A stretch of DNA of 64,000 nt from Roseivivax sp. THAF197b (GTDB lineage: Bacteria; Pseudomonadota; Alphaproteobacteria; Rhodobacterales; Rhodobacteraceae). The DNA lies in the NCBI RefSeq assembly GCF_009363255.1, contig NZ_CP045318.1, positions 1,411,001 through 1,475,000 on the forward strand, given 5' to 3'. Below are positions 43,980 to 52,824 of this stretch, piece by piece (position 1 is the first letter of the stretch; each line of letters opens with the position of its first letter). Position numbers and translations under genes: made by a program. Below the pieces are notes generated by a model. The model searched no databases. It saw only the letters and a program-made list of their open reading frames with translations, and was not told where the DNA came from.

Positions 43980-44543
43980 ATGCCCAAGATCAACGGAAAC
44001 GAGATTCGCCCGGGCAACGTGCTCGAGCATAACGGTGGCCTCTGGGCCGCGGTGAAGGTCGACCATGTAAAGCCCGGAAAAGGCGGCGCTTTCGCACAAG
44101 TCGAGATGCGCAATCTGCGCAACGGCTCGAAACTGAACGAGCGCTTCCGCTCCGCCGACAAGGTCGAGCGCGTCCGCCTCGAACAGCGTGACATGCAGTT
44201 CCTGTTCGAAAATGACGGCATCATGACCTTCATGGATGCGGAAACCTACGACCAGGTCGAATTGCCCGCCGAGATTCTCGGCGATCGTCGTCCCTTCCTG
44301 CAGGACGGCATGACAATCCAGGTCGAGTTCTACGAATCCGAAGCGCTGAACGCGACGCTGCCCCAGAAGGTCACCTGCCGCGTGGCCGAAACGGAGCCGG
44401 TGGTAAAGGGCCAGACCGCGGCCAACTCGTTCAAGCCTGCGATCCTCGACAATGGCGTGAAGATCAACGTGCCGCCCTTCGTGGGACAGGACGAAGATGT
44501 CGTCGTGAACACCGAGACGATGGAATATTCCGAGCGCGCCTGA
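43980..44543 (+). CDS. efp: Elongation factor P
   Basis: This 187-residue protein has three beta-barrel domains (about 1-64, 65-125, 130-187) of normal EF-P length. The loop [10 protein letters not shown] holds Lys34, the residue modified by EpmA-type lysylation in other bacteria. It rescues ribosomes stalled on polyproline. The C-terminal signature [19 protein letters not shown] and VNVPPFV-like [19 protein letters not shown] are clear. It is a single-gene unit with a weak ribosome binding site and a strong terminator. Confidence 0.97.
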   Translation: MPKINGNEIRPGNVLEHNGGLWAAVKVDHVKPGKGGAFAQVEMRNLRNGSKLNERFRSADKVERVRLEQRDMQFLFENDGIMTFMDAETYDQVELPAEILGDRRPFLQDGMTIQVEFYESEALNATLPQKVTCRVAETEPVVKGQTAANSFKPAILDNGVKINVPPFVGQDEDVVVNTETMEYSERA

Positions 44544-44561
44544 GCGCTCCACGACAGGTCG

Positions 44562-44598
44562 AAAAAAGCCGCGGCGCCTTCGGGCCCGCGGCTTTTTT
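44562..44598. terminator. Bidirectional intrinsic terminator after efp
   Basis: AAAAAAGCCGCGG (44562-44574) pairs with CCGCGGCTTTTTT (44586-44598). It has a GC-rich stem with A6 before and T6 after it, so it works for efp and for the convergent fructosamine-kinase-like gene. Confidence 0.93.
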
Positions 44599-44625
44599 AT
44601 GTCTGAGACAGGCGCCCCGGTCGAT

Positions 44626-45426
44626 CTACACCCCGGCCTCGTCCAGAAGCCGCGTGACCATGGGCGCGTAGCTGTCCCCGAAGAGGCGCAGATGCACCAG
44701 CGCGGGGAAGAGCTGATATAAAATGCGGCGCGCCTCGAACCCCGGCTCGAGATGGCCGTAACCGCGCCAGAAGGCGGTGTCGGGCTGTCCGAACAGGGTC
44801 AGCATCGCCAGATCGACCTCCGCATGACCGTAATAGCTGGCGGGGTCGATCATGTAGGCGCCCTGATCGGTGAAATGCACGTTTCCGCCCCAGAGATCGC
44901 CATGCAGCAGGGCGGGGTTCGGCGCGGCCGGCAGACGGTTGCCCAGATCCGCAACCAGCGCCTCGATCCGGGCGCCGATGGCGGCAGGCAGATGCGACAG
45001 GAACGGCAGGAGCCGACGCTCCCCCCAGAAGGCGGGCCAGGAGGCCGCAGCGGCATTTTCGATCCGGACGTCCCCGAAGGCGTAGTCCTCCGACCAGCCG
45101 TAATCCTGCCCGTCCCAGCTATGCATCTTGGCAAGCGCCGTGCCGAAATCGCGCCAGGCCTGCGTGGTGGCCGGGGCAGGGGGCAGGTATTCGAGACAGA
45201 TCAAACCGTGCTCGACATGCAAAACCTGCGGCACCGGCGCGTTCACCAGCGCCATGGTGGCCAGCATCCGGGCCTCGGCATCGACGAGGGTTCCGCGCTT
45301 GGTGACCATTTCGCGACCATCATCGAGTGTGATCCGCGCGACCTGGCTCAAATCGCCGCCAGTCATGGCTTCGGTGCGCGCAACCGTCGCGCCAAGTGTG
45401 TCGAGAAGGGGCTGTGGCAGGCTCAT
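44626..45426 (-). CDS. Fructosamine kinase family protein
   Basis: This 266-residue protein of the FN3K/aminoglycoside-phosphotransferase fold has LLHGDLWGGNVHF (catalytic Asp and metal Asn) and MIDPASYYGHAEVDLAMLTLFG (the DxD-like metal site). FN3K enzymes phosphorylate sugar adducts on protein lysines and so reverse glycation. An N-terminal glycine loop (MTGGDLSQVARITL) is present. The start codon overlaps the ygfZ stop (ATGA), so it is co-translated with ygfZ. It ends at the terminator shared with efp. Confidence 0.92.
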   Translation of the reverse strand: MSLPQPLLDTLGATVARTEAMTGGDLSQVARITLDDGREMVTKRGTLVDAEARMLATMALVNAPVPQVLHVEHGLICLEYLPPAPATTQAWRDFGTALAKMHSWDGQDYGWSEDYAFGDVRIENAAAASWPAFWGERRLLPFLSHLPAAIGARIEALVADLGNRLPAAPNPALLHGDLWGGNVHFTDQGAYMIDPASYYGHAEVDLAMLTLFGQPDTAFWRGYGHLEPGFEARRILYQLFPALVHLRLFGDSYAPMVTRLLDEAGV

Positions 45427-46163
45427 CCCTGCACCTTTACGCGCGCCCCGTCCGCGTCCATCTGCCCCGCGGCCCGCTGAAACCGCAGAAATGCGAGCCC
45501 CGCGCCGCCTGCCTGCGTGTAAAGAATACCTGCCGGTTTTCCGTCCGCCGTGATCTCCGTACCGGGAGGCGCTTCGCCTTCGACCTCGACGACGGCAAGG
45601 CCCTTCTTCAGCTCGGTCTTGTGTTTCATCCGGGCGGTCACCTCCTGGCCGACATAGCAACCCTTGCGGAAATCGACGCCGTTCAACCGCTCGAATCCCA
45701 TCTCGAGGATGTAGCTCTCGGGCGTCAGTTCCACGCCGCTTTCGGGGATGCAGGCCGCCACGCGCAGCGCGTCCCAGTCCACATCCGGCTCCGAGGGCCG
45801 TCCGTCATAGGCACGCCAGCCCATTCGCGGATCGCGCGGATCGGCAAATGCGCCCTCGGGCGGGGCGCCGGTGCCCCGGGCCACGATGATGTCGGTCTCC
45901 TCGATCGTGACCTTGGCGCGCAGTTTGTAGAGGGTCAGCGCCTTCATCAGATCGGCCGCCAGAGGCGTTGCCACATCGAGAAGAATGTCGTCGCCCTCGG
46001 CCACGAGGAAGAAATCCGCCTTGTACTTGCCCTGCGGCGTCAGCAGCGCGGCATAGACCACGCCGCCTTCGAGCCGGTCCAGATCGTTGGTCACAAGGTT
46101 CTGCAGGAAGTGATGCGTCTCCGCGCCCGAAAGGCGGAGCACGGTGCGCTCTGTCTCGCTCAT
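45423..46163 (-). CDS. ygfZ: Folate-dependent YgfZ-type protein (iron-sulfur cluster maintenance)
   Basis: The ATG at 46163 (MSETERTVLRLSGAETHHFLQNLVTND) follows GAGG; an earlier start at 46214 is rejected. The 246-residue protein has the GcvT-like fold and the YgfZ motif KGCYVGQEVTAR with its conserved Cys. YgfZ and its mitochondrial counterpart IBA57 help build or repair iron-sulfur enzymes with folate. It is the first gene of a two-gene operon with the FN3K-like gene. Confidence 0.94.
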   Translation of the reverse strand: MSETERTVLRLSGAETHHFLQNLVTNDLDRLEGGVVYAALLTPQGKYKADFFLVAEGDDILLDVATPLAADLMKALTLYKLRAKVTIEETDIIVARGTGAPPEGAFADPRDPRMGWRAYDGRPSEPDVDWDALRVAACIPESGVELTPESYILEMGFERLNGVDFRKGCYVGQEVTARMKHKTELKKGLAVVEVEGEAPPGTEITADGKPAGILYTQAGGAGLAFLRFQRAAGQMDADGARVKVQG

Positions 46164-46259
46164 ATCAGCCTCTTTCTGTTGGCCGTAACTTAAAGTCTCA
46201 GACGGCCGCTGCAACCGGAGGGACCGGGCGCGACGCGGCAGACCTGCTAGGCGGATGCC

Positions 46260-48059
46260 TCAATCGGCGTCCCGTATTTGCAGGTTGTGCAGATCGGCAT
46301 AGAGCCCGCCTTCGCGCAGAAGCGCCTCGTGCGTGCCTTGCTGAACGGCGCGGCCATGGTTCATCACGACGATCTTGTCCGCGCCGCGAATGGTCGACAG
46401 CCGGTGCGCGATGATCAGCGTCGTACGTTGGCGTGCCAGTTGATCGAGGGCGGCCTGCACATCCGCCTCGATCTGCGCATCGAGCGCCGAGGTAGCCTCA
46501 TCGAGAAGCAGCACCGGCGTGTCGCGCAGAATTGCACGCGCGATGGCCACGCGTTGGCGCTGACCGCCCGACAGCTTGGAGCCGCGCGGCCCCACCGTCG
46601 CATCGAGCCCGCCCTGCAGCTTCGGCAGGAAATCGGTGACCCGCGCGGCATCGAGTGCGGCCTGCAGGCGCGCCTCGGACACATGGTCCTGCCCCAGCAG
46701 GATGTTGTCGCGCAGGCTTTCGTCGAACAGGAGCGCGTCCTGGCTCACAACCGAGAAGATCGCGCGCAGATCGGCGAGCGCCATGTCTTCCGTGCGGATA
46801 CCGTCCAGCGTCACCGTACCGTTCTCGGGGTCGAGGAGACGGGTCAGCAGATTGAACACGGTGGATTTCCCGGCGCCCGACGGGCCCACAAGTGCGGTCA
46901 CCTTGCCCGCCTCCGCCACGAAGGACGTCTCCTGCAGAATCGGGCCGTCGCCGTAACTGGCCGTGACGCTGTCGAAGGCGATGCGCGGCGGCGCGGTGGG
47001 TGCGGGGACCGGATGGTCGGGATCCGTCACGGCCGGTTTCAGATCGAAGAGCTCGCGCAGCCGTTCAAGCCCGGCAAGGGCGGGCTGCAACTTGCCCGAC
47101 AAGCCGCCCAATCGGCGCAGGGGTTCGAAGGCGAGGCCGATGGCGGTGAAAAAGGCCACGAAATCGCCGACGGTCTTGTCGCCCGACAGGATCTCGCCCC
47201 CGCCGAAATAGAGGACCGCGGCAAAGCCCATTCCGGACATGATGTCGATCAGACCGGGGATCGCGGCTTCAGCTGCGGAATTGCGGATATTGATGCCGAC
47301 GACCCGCTCCGACAGGCTGCGAAACCGATCCGCCTGGTACTGCTCCAGCGTGTTGAGTTTCACGGGCACGATGCCGGTGAAGACCTCGTTCAGCCGTGTG
47401 GACAGGCCCGCCTGCATGTCCCGAACCCGCCGCGAATTGCCGCGCAGGACGCGCTGCAACAGGAAGGCCGGCATGATCAGAAGCGGCGCGCCCACGAGCG
47501 CGATCAGTGTCCAGCGCCAGTCGATCGCGAAGGCCACCCCGAAGAGCGAGATCAGCGCCACGACATCGCGCCCCGCGCCGGTGATGAACGCCTTCCACAG
47601 CGTGTTGATCGTGTTCACATCGCCGTTCAGGCGCTGCATCAGATAGCCCGGCCCGTAGGTCTGGTGAAAGCCGCCATCGAGCGTCATGATATGGCGCAGA
47701 AGCGCCTCACGCAGCTCCATCATCGAGATTGCGGAGACGCGCGACATGATCGTCTTCTGTCCGATCCCCGCGAGTGCCCGGATCGTGAAGATGCTGAAGA
47801 AGGCGATGCCCACAAGGCCGATATATTGCTCGCCGCCCTCGACGAAGACCTGATCGAACATGGGCTTCATCATGTAGGACAAGGCGCCGAACATGGCGCC
47901 TTCCAGGGTCATCAGGATGAAGGCCACCAAGAACCAGGGCCAATGGCGGATGAGGTAGTCTCGCCAGATCCAGCCGAACAGGGCCACCCGTTCGCGGAAC
48001 GTATTGTCTTCGCCCGCGGCATATTCGTCCGAGGATTTGAGGCGGGTCTGTTCGCTCAT
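46260..48059 (-). CDS. ABC exporter, fused permease and ATPase (MsbA-like)
   Basis: This 599-residue half-transporter has six membrane helices (about 40-330) and a C-terminal nucleotide-binding domain with Walker A GPSGAGKST, signature LSGGQRQRVAIARAIL, Walker B VLLLDEATSALD and the H-loop IIAHRLST. It dimerises to export lipids, lipopolysaccharide precursors or drugs. The start overlaps the phosphatase stop (ATGA), so the two are translationally coupled. It is a candidate for lipid A flipping, but the Rhodobacteraceae have several such genes. Confidence 0.92.
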   Translation of the reverse strand: MSEQTRLKSSDEYAAGEDNTFRERVALFGWIWRDYLIRHWPWFLVAFILMTLEGAMFGALSYMMKPMFDQVFVEGGEQYIGLVGIAFFSIFTIRALAGIGQKTIMSRVSAISMMELREALLRHIMTLDGGFHQTYGPGYLMQRLNGDVNTINTLWKAFITGAGRDVVALISLFGVAFAIDWRWTLIALVGAPLLIMPAFLLQRVLRGNSRRVRDMQAGLSTRLNEVFTGIVPVKLNTLEQYQADRFRSLSERVVGINIRNSAAEAAIPGLIDIMSGMGFAAVLYFGGGEILSGDKTVGDFVAFFTAIGLAFEPLRRLGGLSGKLQPALAGLERLRELFDLKPAVTDPDHPVPAPTAPPRIAFDSVTASYGDGPILQETSFVAEAGKVTALVGPSGAGKSTVFNLLTRLLDPENGTVTLDGIRTEDMALADLRAIFSVVSQDALLFDESLRDNILLGQDHVSEARLQAALDAARVTDFLPKLQGGLDATVGPRGSKLSGGQRQRVAIARAILRDTPVLLLDEATSALDAQIEADVQAALDQLARQRTTLIIAHRLSTIRGADKIVVMNHGRAVQQGTHEALLREGGLYADLHNLQIRDAD

Positions 48060-48760
48060 TCGGGCTGGGCCAGTTCGGAGGGGGGGCGTTTGCGGTCGAA
48101 GCCGTCCTGCAGACGGGCGGCGCGGTATTCGTCGCGAATCCAGTCCTCGAACCCGATGGGCCCAAGCGCCTGCCGCGCCTCATAGACGTCGATGATGTAA
48201 TCCTGGATGCCGGTCTTGGTGAACTTCAGGTGCATGTACCGCAGGCCCAGATGCTTGCGCGCCTCCGCCGGGCTCTGGCCCTCGAACACGATCAGGTAGA
48301 CCGTGGCCAGGAACCCGGTGCGATCGGCCCCCGACTTGCAGTGAAAGACCAGCGGTTTTTCCGCCTGCCGGATCGCGTCGATGGCCGTCAGGATGCGCTT
48401 CGAGGACGGCGCCAGCCGCGCCCAGAGCTTCGCATCGACCAGGGTGAGGCCCAGCTCGTCGCAGATTTCCCGCTCGAACAGGTAGAAGGAGAACTTGTCC
48501 GGGCCGCGCAGGTTGATCACGGTCTTGATGCCCATCGCCTTGAACTGCCGGAACCGGCGGTCGGTGGGATGGTTCGACCGGAAGACGCCCGGCGCCACCT
48601 TGTAGAAATTGGTCCAGAGCCCGCGCAGGATGCCATGATCGAAGAGCGCCATGTGAACGCGCGACAGGAAGCGGTTCCACGGGGTCGAGATATCCTTCCC
48701 GAAGGATCGCATCAGACGGCGCTCGGCCTCGGCAATCCGGTTCCATGCTGTTCTGATCAT
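48056..48760 (-). CDS. Dual-specificity/tyrosine phosphatase-like protein (HCX5R)
   Basis: The ATG at 48760 is favoured over a GTG at 48787 because homologues begin MIR. The 234-residue protein has FRSNHPTDRRFRQFKAMGIKTVINLRG and the phosphatase P-loop HCKSGADRTG with catalytic Cys and Arg. A C-terminal helical region (RYMHLKFTKTGIQDYIIDVYEAR) follows. This family includes Siw14-like and lipid phosphatases. Its co-translation with an MsbA-like exporter hints at a lipid or lipopolysaccharide substrate (inference). Confidence 0.9.
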   Translation of the reverse strand: MIRTAWNRIAEAERRLMRSFGKDISTPWNRFLSRVHMALFDHGILRGLWTNFYKVAPGVFRSNHPTDRRFRQFKAMGIKTVINLRGPDKFSFYLFEREICDELGLTLVDAKLWARLAPSSKRILTAIDAIRQAEKPLVFHCKSGADRTGFLATVYLIVFEGQSPAEARKHLGLRYMHLKFTKTGIQDYIIDVYEARQALGPIGFEDWIRDEYRAARLQDGFDRKRPPSELAQPE

Positions 48761-48939
48761 CGGGTCGGTTACCAGCCTCTGGGTCACGGGCGGGATGTAT
48801 CCCGTCGGGCGCCTGCATGAAACCCTTCGCGAAAATTCGATGCGCGAGGCGTGACGCGATTGACGCCCCCTCTGACGGAAGTAGGTTCAAGGCGTTGCCG
48901 GTGCAAGGCGACACCCTTTCAGCACAGGATGCAGAACTC

Positions 48940-50190
48940 ATGTCGCTTGCCAATGGTCGCCCCTATCTTGCCATCCCCGGACCCTCGGTCATGCCGGATG
49001 CGGTCCTGCAGGCGATGCATCGGGCCTCCCCGAACATATACGAGGGCGCGCTGATCGACATGGTGGCAGGCCTCGTGCCCGATCTCAAACGCGTGGCCCG
49101 CACCGATGGCCATGTGGCGATCTACATCTCGAACGGGCACGGCACCTGGGAGGCCGTCCTGGCCAACACGGTCGCACCGGGCGAAAAGGTCCTGGTCTGT
49201 GCTACGGGCCGCTTCGGTCACGGCTGGGCGGAAATGGCCGAATGCATGGGGATCGAGGTGGAAATCCTCGATTTCGGCAAGGCCGCGCCGATTGATCCCG
49301 AGCGTTTGCGGGCGCGTCTGCTGGAGGATGCGGGCGGCAGGATCAAGGCGGTGCTGGCGGTTCATGTGGATACGTCCTCGTCGATCCGGTCCGATATCGC
49401 CGAATGCCGCCGCGCGCTCGACGAGGCCGGCCACGGCGCGCTTCTGATGGCCGATTGCATCGCGTCGCTCGCCTGTGACCGCTTCGAGATGGATGCCTGG
49501 GGCGCGGATGTCACGATCACCGGCTCCCAGAAGGGGCTGATGGTGCCGCCGGGGCTGGGCTTTGTCTTTTTCAACGACCGTGCGGATGCGGTCCGCCGCA
49601 AGATGCCGCGCGTCAGCCGCTACTGGGACTGGTCCCCGCGTGCCAATCCCGAGATGTTCTATCAGTATTTCGGCGGGACCGCGCCGACGCATCACCTTTA
49701 CGGACTGCGCGCCGCGCTCGACATCATCCACGCGGAAGGGATGGAGGCGATCTGGGCCCGCCACGCCACGCTGGCCCGCGCCATTTGGGCCGCGGTGGAG
49801 GTCTGGGGCGAGGGCGGCCCCTTGCGTCTCAACGTGGCCGATCCCGCAGAGCGCAGCCATGCCGTGACCGCGATGCGCATCGGTGCGCCCTTCGGCGCGC
49901 AGCTTCGCGCCTGGACGGATGCGCAGGCGGGCGTGACGCTGGGCATCGGGCTCGGCATGTCGGAAGAGGGCGATCCCAAGGGCACGGGCTTTTTCCGCTT
50001 CGGTCACATGGGCCACGTGAACGCGCATATGGTTCTGGGCCTTCTGGGCACGGTCGAGGCCGGGCTTGCCGCCATCGATGTGCCGCATGGTGCAGGCGGT
50101 GTGTCAGCCGCGGCCCGCGTCGTGGCCGAGGCATCAGGTGCGGCGGCCAATACCGCGGCCAAGCCCGCTGCGGCCTCCGCCGCGTCATAA
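48940..50190 (+). CDS. Class V aminotransferase, alanine/serine-glyoxylate type
   Basis: The ATG at 48940 (MSLANGRPYLAIPGPSVMP) is taken; an upstream start at 48817 adds unconserved sequence. The 416-residue PLP enzyme has Asp172 and the Schiff-base Lys198 in TITGSQKGLMVPPG. The family interconverts serine, alanine, glyoxylate and aspartate with hydroxypyruvate or pyruvate. The Ala-rich C-terminal tail (about 385-416) is not conserved. It is divergent from the phosphatase gene. A link to the glycerate pathway at 16 kb is conceivable, but the genes are 30 kb apart. Confidence 0.93.
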   Translation: MSLANGRPYLAIPGPSVMPDAVLQAMHRASPNIYEGALIDMVAGLVPDLKRVARTDGHVAIYISNGHGTWEAVLANTVAPGEKVLVCATGRFGHGWAEMAECMGIEVEILDFGKAAPIDPERLRARLLEDAGGRIKAVLAVHVDTSSSIRSDIAECRRALDEAGHGALLMADCIASLACDRFEMDAWGADVTITGSQKGLMVPPGLGFVFFNDRADAVRRKMPRVSRYWDWSPRANPEMFYQYFGGTAPTHHLYGLRAALDIIHAEGMEAIWARHATLARAIWAAVEVWGEGGPLRLNVADPAERSHAVTAMRIGAPFGAQLRAWTDAQAGVTLGIGLGMSEEGDPKGTGFFRFGHMGHVNAHMVLGLLGTVEAGLAAIDVPHGAGGVSAAARVVAEASGAAANTAAKPAAASAAS

Positions 50191-50226
50191 GAGTGTCGGG
50201 TTAGGAATCAGGCGTGTCGCGGCGGG

Positions 50227-50412
50227 CTACGATCCTCCGCGCCGAGCCCCGATCGCGTCGATCAGCGTCTTTAGCGCCCAAGCGAGCGCCAAGACGACGG
50301 GCAAACCGAAAACGGCCCAGATCACGCCCAGCATCCAGAACAGATTAATCGCCGCCATGACTAGGGCGGGCATAGTGTAATCGGGCGCGCGGCCTTGAGG
50401 ATGCTCGTGCAT
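50227..50412 (-). CDS. Small membrane protein, conserved in Rhodobacteraceae
   Basis: This 61-residue protein begins MHEHPQGRAPDYTMPALVMA, has one or two hydrophobic segments (about 15-50) and a basic end. A GAGGA site lies 8 nt before the ATG. It lies 60 nt after the aminotransferase stop on the same strand. The function is unknown. I believe it is real because of the start context and its clear membrane pattern. Confidence 0.6.
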   Translation of the reverse strand: MHEHPQGRAPDYTMPALVMAAINLFWMLGVIWAVFGLPVVLALAWALKTLIDAIGARRGGS

Positions 50413-50472
50413 GATCCGGTCCTCTGTCTTTTGCAGGGGAAAGGATAAAACGAATGCTGCGCAAGGAAAGCC

Positions 50473-51591
50473 CTAGAACGCGGCGTGCTCCTTGGCATCC
50501 GCAAGCGCCAGCGGCAGCACCTCTTCGAAGACATCGAGGTCCTCGGGCCGCCCGCAGGACACACGGATACAGCGGTTTTCCGGCGCCTCGAAGGGCATGC
50601 GCACGAAGACGCCGCGCGCCACCAGCGCATCGAGCACGGCCTTGGCAAAAGCCCCGTCGCCTCCGCAATCAATCGCGACGAAGTTCGTTGCAGACGGCAG
50701 CGGTGTTAGCCCGTTCGCGCGGGCAATCTCGCCGATCCGCGCGCGAGAGGTGGCAACCTCCGTCTGCACATGGGCCAGCCATTGCCTGTCCTCGAGCGCG
50801 GCGAGGGCCGCCTCCTGCGCGGGCCGCGTCATTCCGAAATGATCGCGCACCTTGTCGAAGGCGCGGATCAGGTCCGGCGCGCCCGTGGCATATCCTACCC
50901 TGAGCCCCGCCATGCCGCGCGCCTTGGAGAAGGTGCGCATCCGGATGACGCGCGGGTCATCGGGATCGATCCGGGGCGCGGTGCCCTCGGGCGCGAATTC
51001 GATATAGGCCTCGTCGAGCAGCAGAAGCGTGCCCTCGGGCAAGGTCTCGATCGCGGACTCGATCTCCGCGCCTTCATACCAGGAGCCCATCGGATTGTCG
51101 GGATTGGACAGGTAGACCAGCTTGGCCTTGGTCGCGCGCGCGGCCTCGATCAGTGCCGGCAGATCTTCACGATCGTCGCGAAACGGAACCTTGTGCAGCG
51201 CGCCGCCGAAACCCGTCACATGGTAATTGAAGGTGGGGTAGGCACCCTTGGAGGTCACGACGGGATCGCCCGGCTCCACCAGCAGACGAACGAGCGTGCC
51301 CAGAAGTCCGTCGATGCCGCCGCCGATGACGATGTTTTCGGGCTTTGCCTGCATCTCGGCCGCCAATGCGGCCTTCAACGCGTGGTTCGTGGCATCGGCA
51401 TACATCCAGACCTCGGTTGCCGCCCGGCGCAACGCTTCCGTCGCCGCCGGAGACGGGCCAAAGACCGACTCGTTGGCGCCAAGGCGTGCCCGGAAAGGGC
51501 GGCCCATCTGCCGTTCCTGCACCTCGGGCCCGACGAAGGGCACGTTGGAGGGCAGGGTCTCGGCGAGGCGGGTATATCTGGGTCCGGTCAT
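50473..51591 (-). CDS. HisC-like PLP-dependent aminotransferase (class I/II)
   Basis: The 372-residue protein begins MTGPRYTRLAETLPSNVPFVGPEV. It shows ARLGANESVFGPSP, NIVIGGGIDGLLGTLVRL, YLSNPDNPMGSWY, LDEAYIEFAPEG and the PLP Lys in TFSKARGMAGLRVGYA. These are histidinol-phosphate/aromatic aminotransferase motifs. The extra N-terminal piece and lack of his neighbours suggest a paralogue with another substrate. It lies upstream of the small membrane protein on the minus strand. Confidence 0.9.
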   Translation of the reverse strand: MTGPRYTRLAETLPSNVPFVGPEVQERQMGRPFRARLGANESVFGPSPAATEALRRAATEVWMYADATNHALKAALAAEMQAKPENIVIGGGIDGLLGTLVRLLVEPGDPVVTSKGAYPTFNYHVTGFGGALHKVPFRDDREDLPALIEAARATKAKLVYLSNPDNPMGSWYEGAEIESAIETLPEGTLLLLDEAYIEFAPEGTAPRIDPDDPRVIRMRTFSKARGMAGLRVGYATGAPDLIRAFDKVRDHFGMTRPAQEAALAALEDRQWLAHVQTEVATSRARIGEIARANGLTPLPSATNFVAIDCGGDGAFAKAVLDALVARGVFVRMPFEAPENRCIRVSCGRPEDLDVFEEVLPLALADAKEHAAF

Positions 51592-51681
51592 GCCGTCTGA
51601 ATATCCGCAGCGACGAGCCGCAAGCAAGGGGGCAGCCCGGTCTGCGCGCATCTCTCTGGCCGAGGCGCGCCCGTTTGAGGA

Positions 51682-52008
51682 TTATCGCCCGCGCCGCCGC
51701 TGCTCCATCGTCATAGCGTAGCGCATCTCCAGATCTGCAAGCGTCTTCATGAGCCGCAGCCGCTCCTCCGGGTCCTCGCAAAGCCGCAATGCCTCGCGCG
51801 CTTCGTTCACGGTGCGCTTGAGGCTGACCTCGAAGGGCACGGCCCCGGCCTCGGACATGATGCGGAACCCGGCCTGGGTCGCCGCGTCCAGACCGTCATG
51901 GCTTTGCAGGTCCGGGATCGGTTGCCCCGCACCTTTGAGGTTGTCGAACAGACCGTCTTCCGCGGCCTCCTGCATGCGCTTCTCGGCGATCCTTGGAAAC
52001 AATGCCAT
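51682..52008 (-). CDS. DUF1992 (DnaJC28-like) domain protein
   Basis: This 108-residue helical protein has the DUF1992 core: RIAEKRMQEAAEDGLFDNLKGAGQPIPD near the N-terminus and AGFRIMSEAGAVPFEVSLKRTVNEAREAL. There is no J domain. The function is unknown. It is on the minus strand, 57 nt from the next gene. Confidence 0.85.
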   Translation of the reverse strand: MALFPRIAEKRMQEAAEDGLFDNLKGAGQPIPDLQSHDGLDAATQAGFRIMSEAGAVPFEVSLKRTVNEAREALRLCEDPEERLRLMKTLADLEMRYAMTMEQRRRGR

Positions 52009-52065
52009 CGCGTTCAGATCCTGGTCGTCATTACCAGCGTATCAAGACACGGGAGGCCCTGCGCA

Positions 52066-52707
52066 TCAACGGGCCAGAACCGGGGCCTCGTGCACATACG
52101 CGTTATCCTCGATCGCATGGATCAGGAAATGCGCGACATCCTTGCGCGATATCAGACCCATGCGCCAGTCTTTCGGCTCGGTCAGGACGCGGTACTGGCC
52201 GGTCATGGGCCGCTTTGTCAGGATCACCGGGCGCGCGATGGTCCAGTCGAGGTTGGAGGCTTTCACCAGCTCCTCCTGCCGGGTCTTGTCCTTGTAGGGC
52301 TCGCCCAACAGGAAGGCGTGGCCCTGCCGTTCCACCCAGCTGAGCGCAGAGATCGACTCGCCCGCAGCGATGCCGGTCACGGCCAGGAACCGCTTGGGGC
52401 CATGGGCCTCCATCAGCGGCAAGAGGGCGCGCGTCGCATCCGAGAAGAGCGTGACCTTCTTCCAGATCATCGACACGCTTTCCTCGATGCCGAGGCACAT
52501 CACCACGGCATCGACATCCTTCAATGCAGGCTCCAGATCCTCGGACCGGGTCGCGTCGCCTGCCCAACGCTCGAGCGCATCATGCTCCAGCGTCATCTTG
52601 TCTGCCGAGCGCGCGAAGGCCCGCACGGTATGCCCGCGCTCCAGCCCGTATTCGACGACATTCAGACCAATCCCCTTGGTCGCGCCGATCACCAGTATTC
52701 TGCTCAT
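52066..52707 (-). CDS. NAD(P)-binding atypical SDR-family protein
   Basis: This 213-residue Rossmann protein begins MSRILVIGATKGIGLNVVEYGLERGHTVRAFARSADKM, the GATGxxG-type site of NAD(P)H-binding (NmrA/atypical SDR) proteins. RPVILTKRPMTGQYRVL and DVAHFLIHAIED are typical of the group. No catalytic YxxxK is obvious, so it may bind nucleotide as a sensor or act on flavin or quinone substrates. The gene is transcribed with the DUF1992 gene or alone. Confidence 0.85.
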   Translation of the reverse strand: MSRILVIGATKGIGLNVVEYGLERGHTVRAFARSADKMTLEHDALERWAGDATRSEDLEPALKDVDAVVMCLGIEESVSMIWKKVTLFSDATRALLPLMEAHGPKRFLAVTGIAAGESISALSWVERQGHAFLLGEPYKDKTRQEELVKASNLDWTIARPVILTKRPMTGQYRVLTEPKDWRMGLISRKDVAHFLIHAIEDNAYVHEAPVLAR

Positions 52708-52824
52708 ATCCGAACTCCTTTGAGTATTTAGTTAAGCGGCGCCGTGCCGAAGAAAAGGCGTCACTGCGCTTGACGGGGCAGGGCGCAGCGGTCACCTATC
52801 GCCCGACACTATAGCCGAGACACG

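Noticed and set aside
46278..48185. 635-residue plus-strand open frame opposite the MsbA-like gene
   Set aside because: High-GC antisense frame. The minus strand has full ABC exporter motifs and coupled starts.
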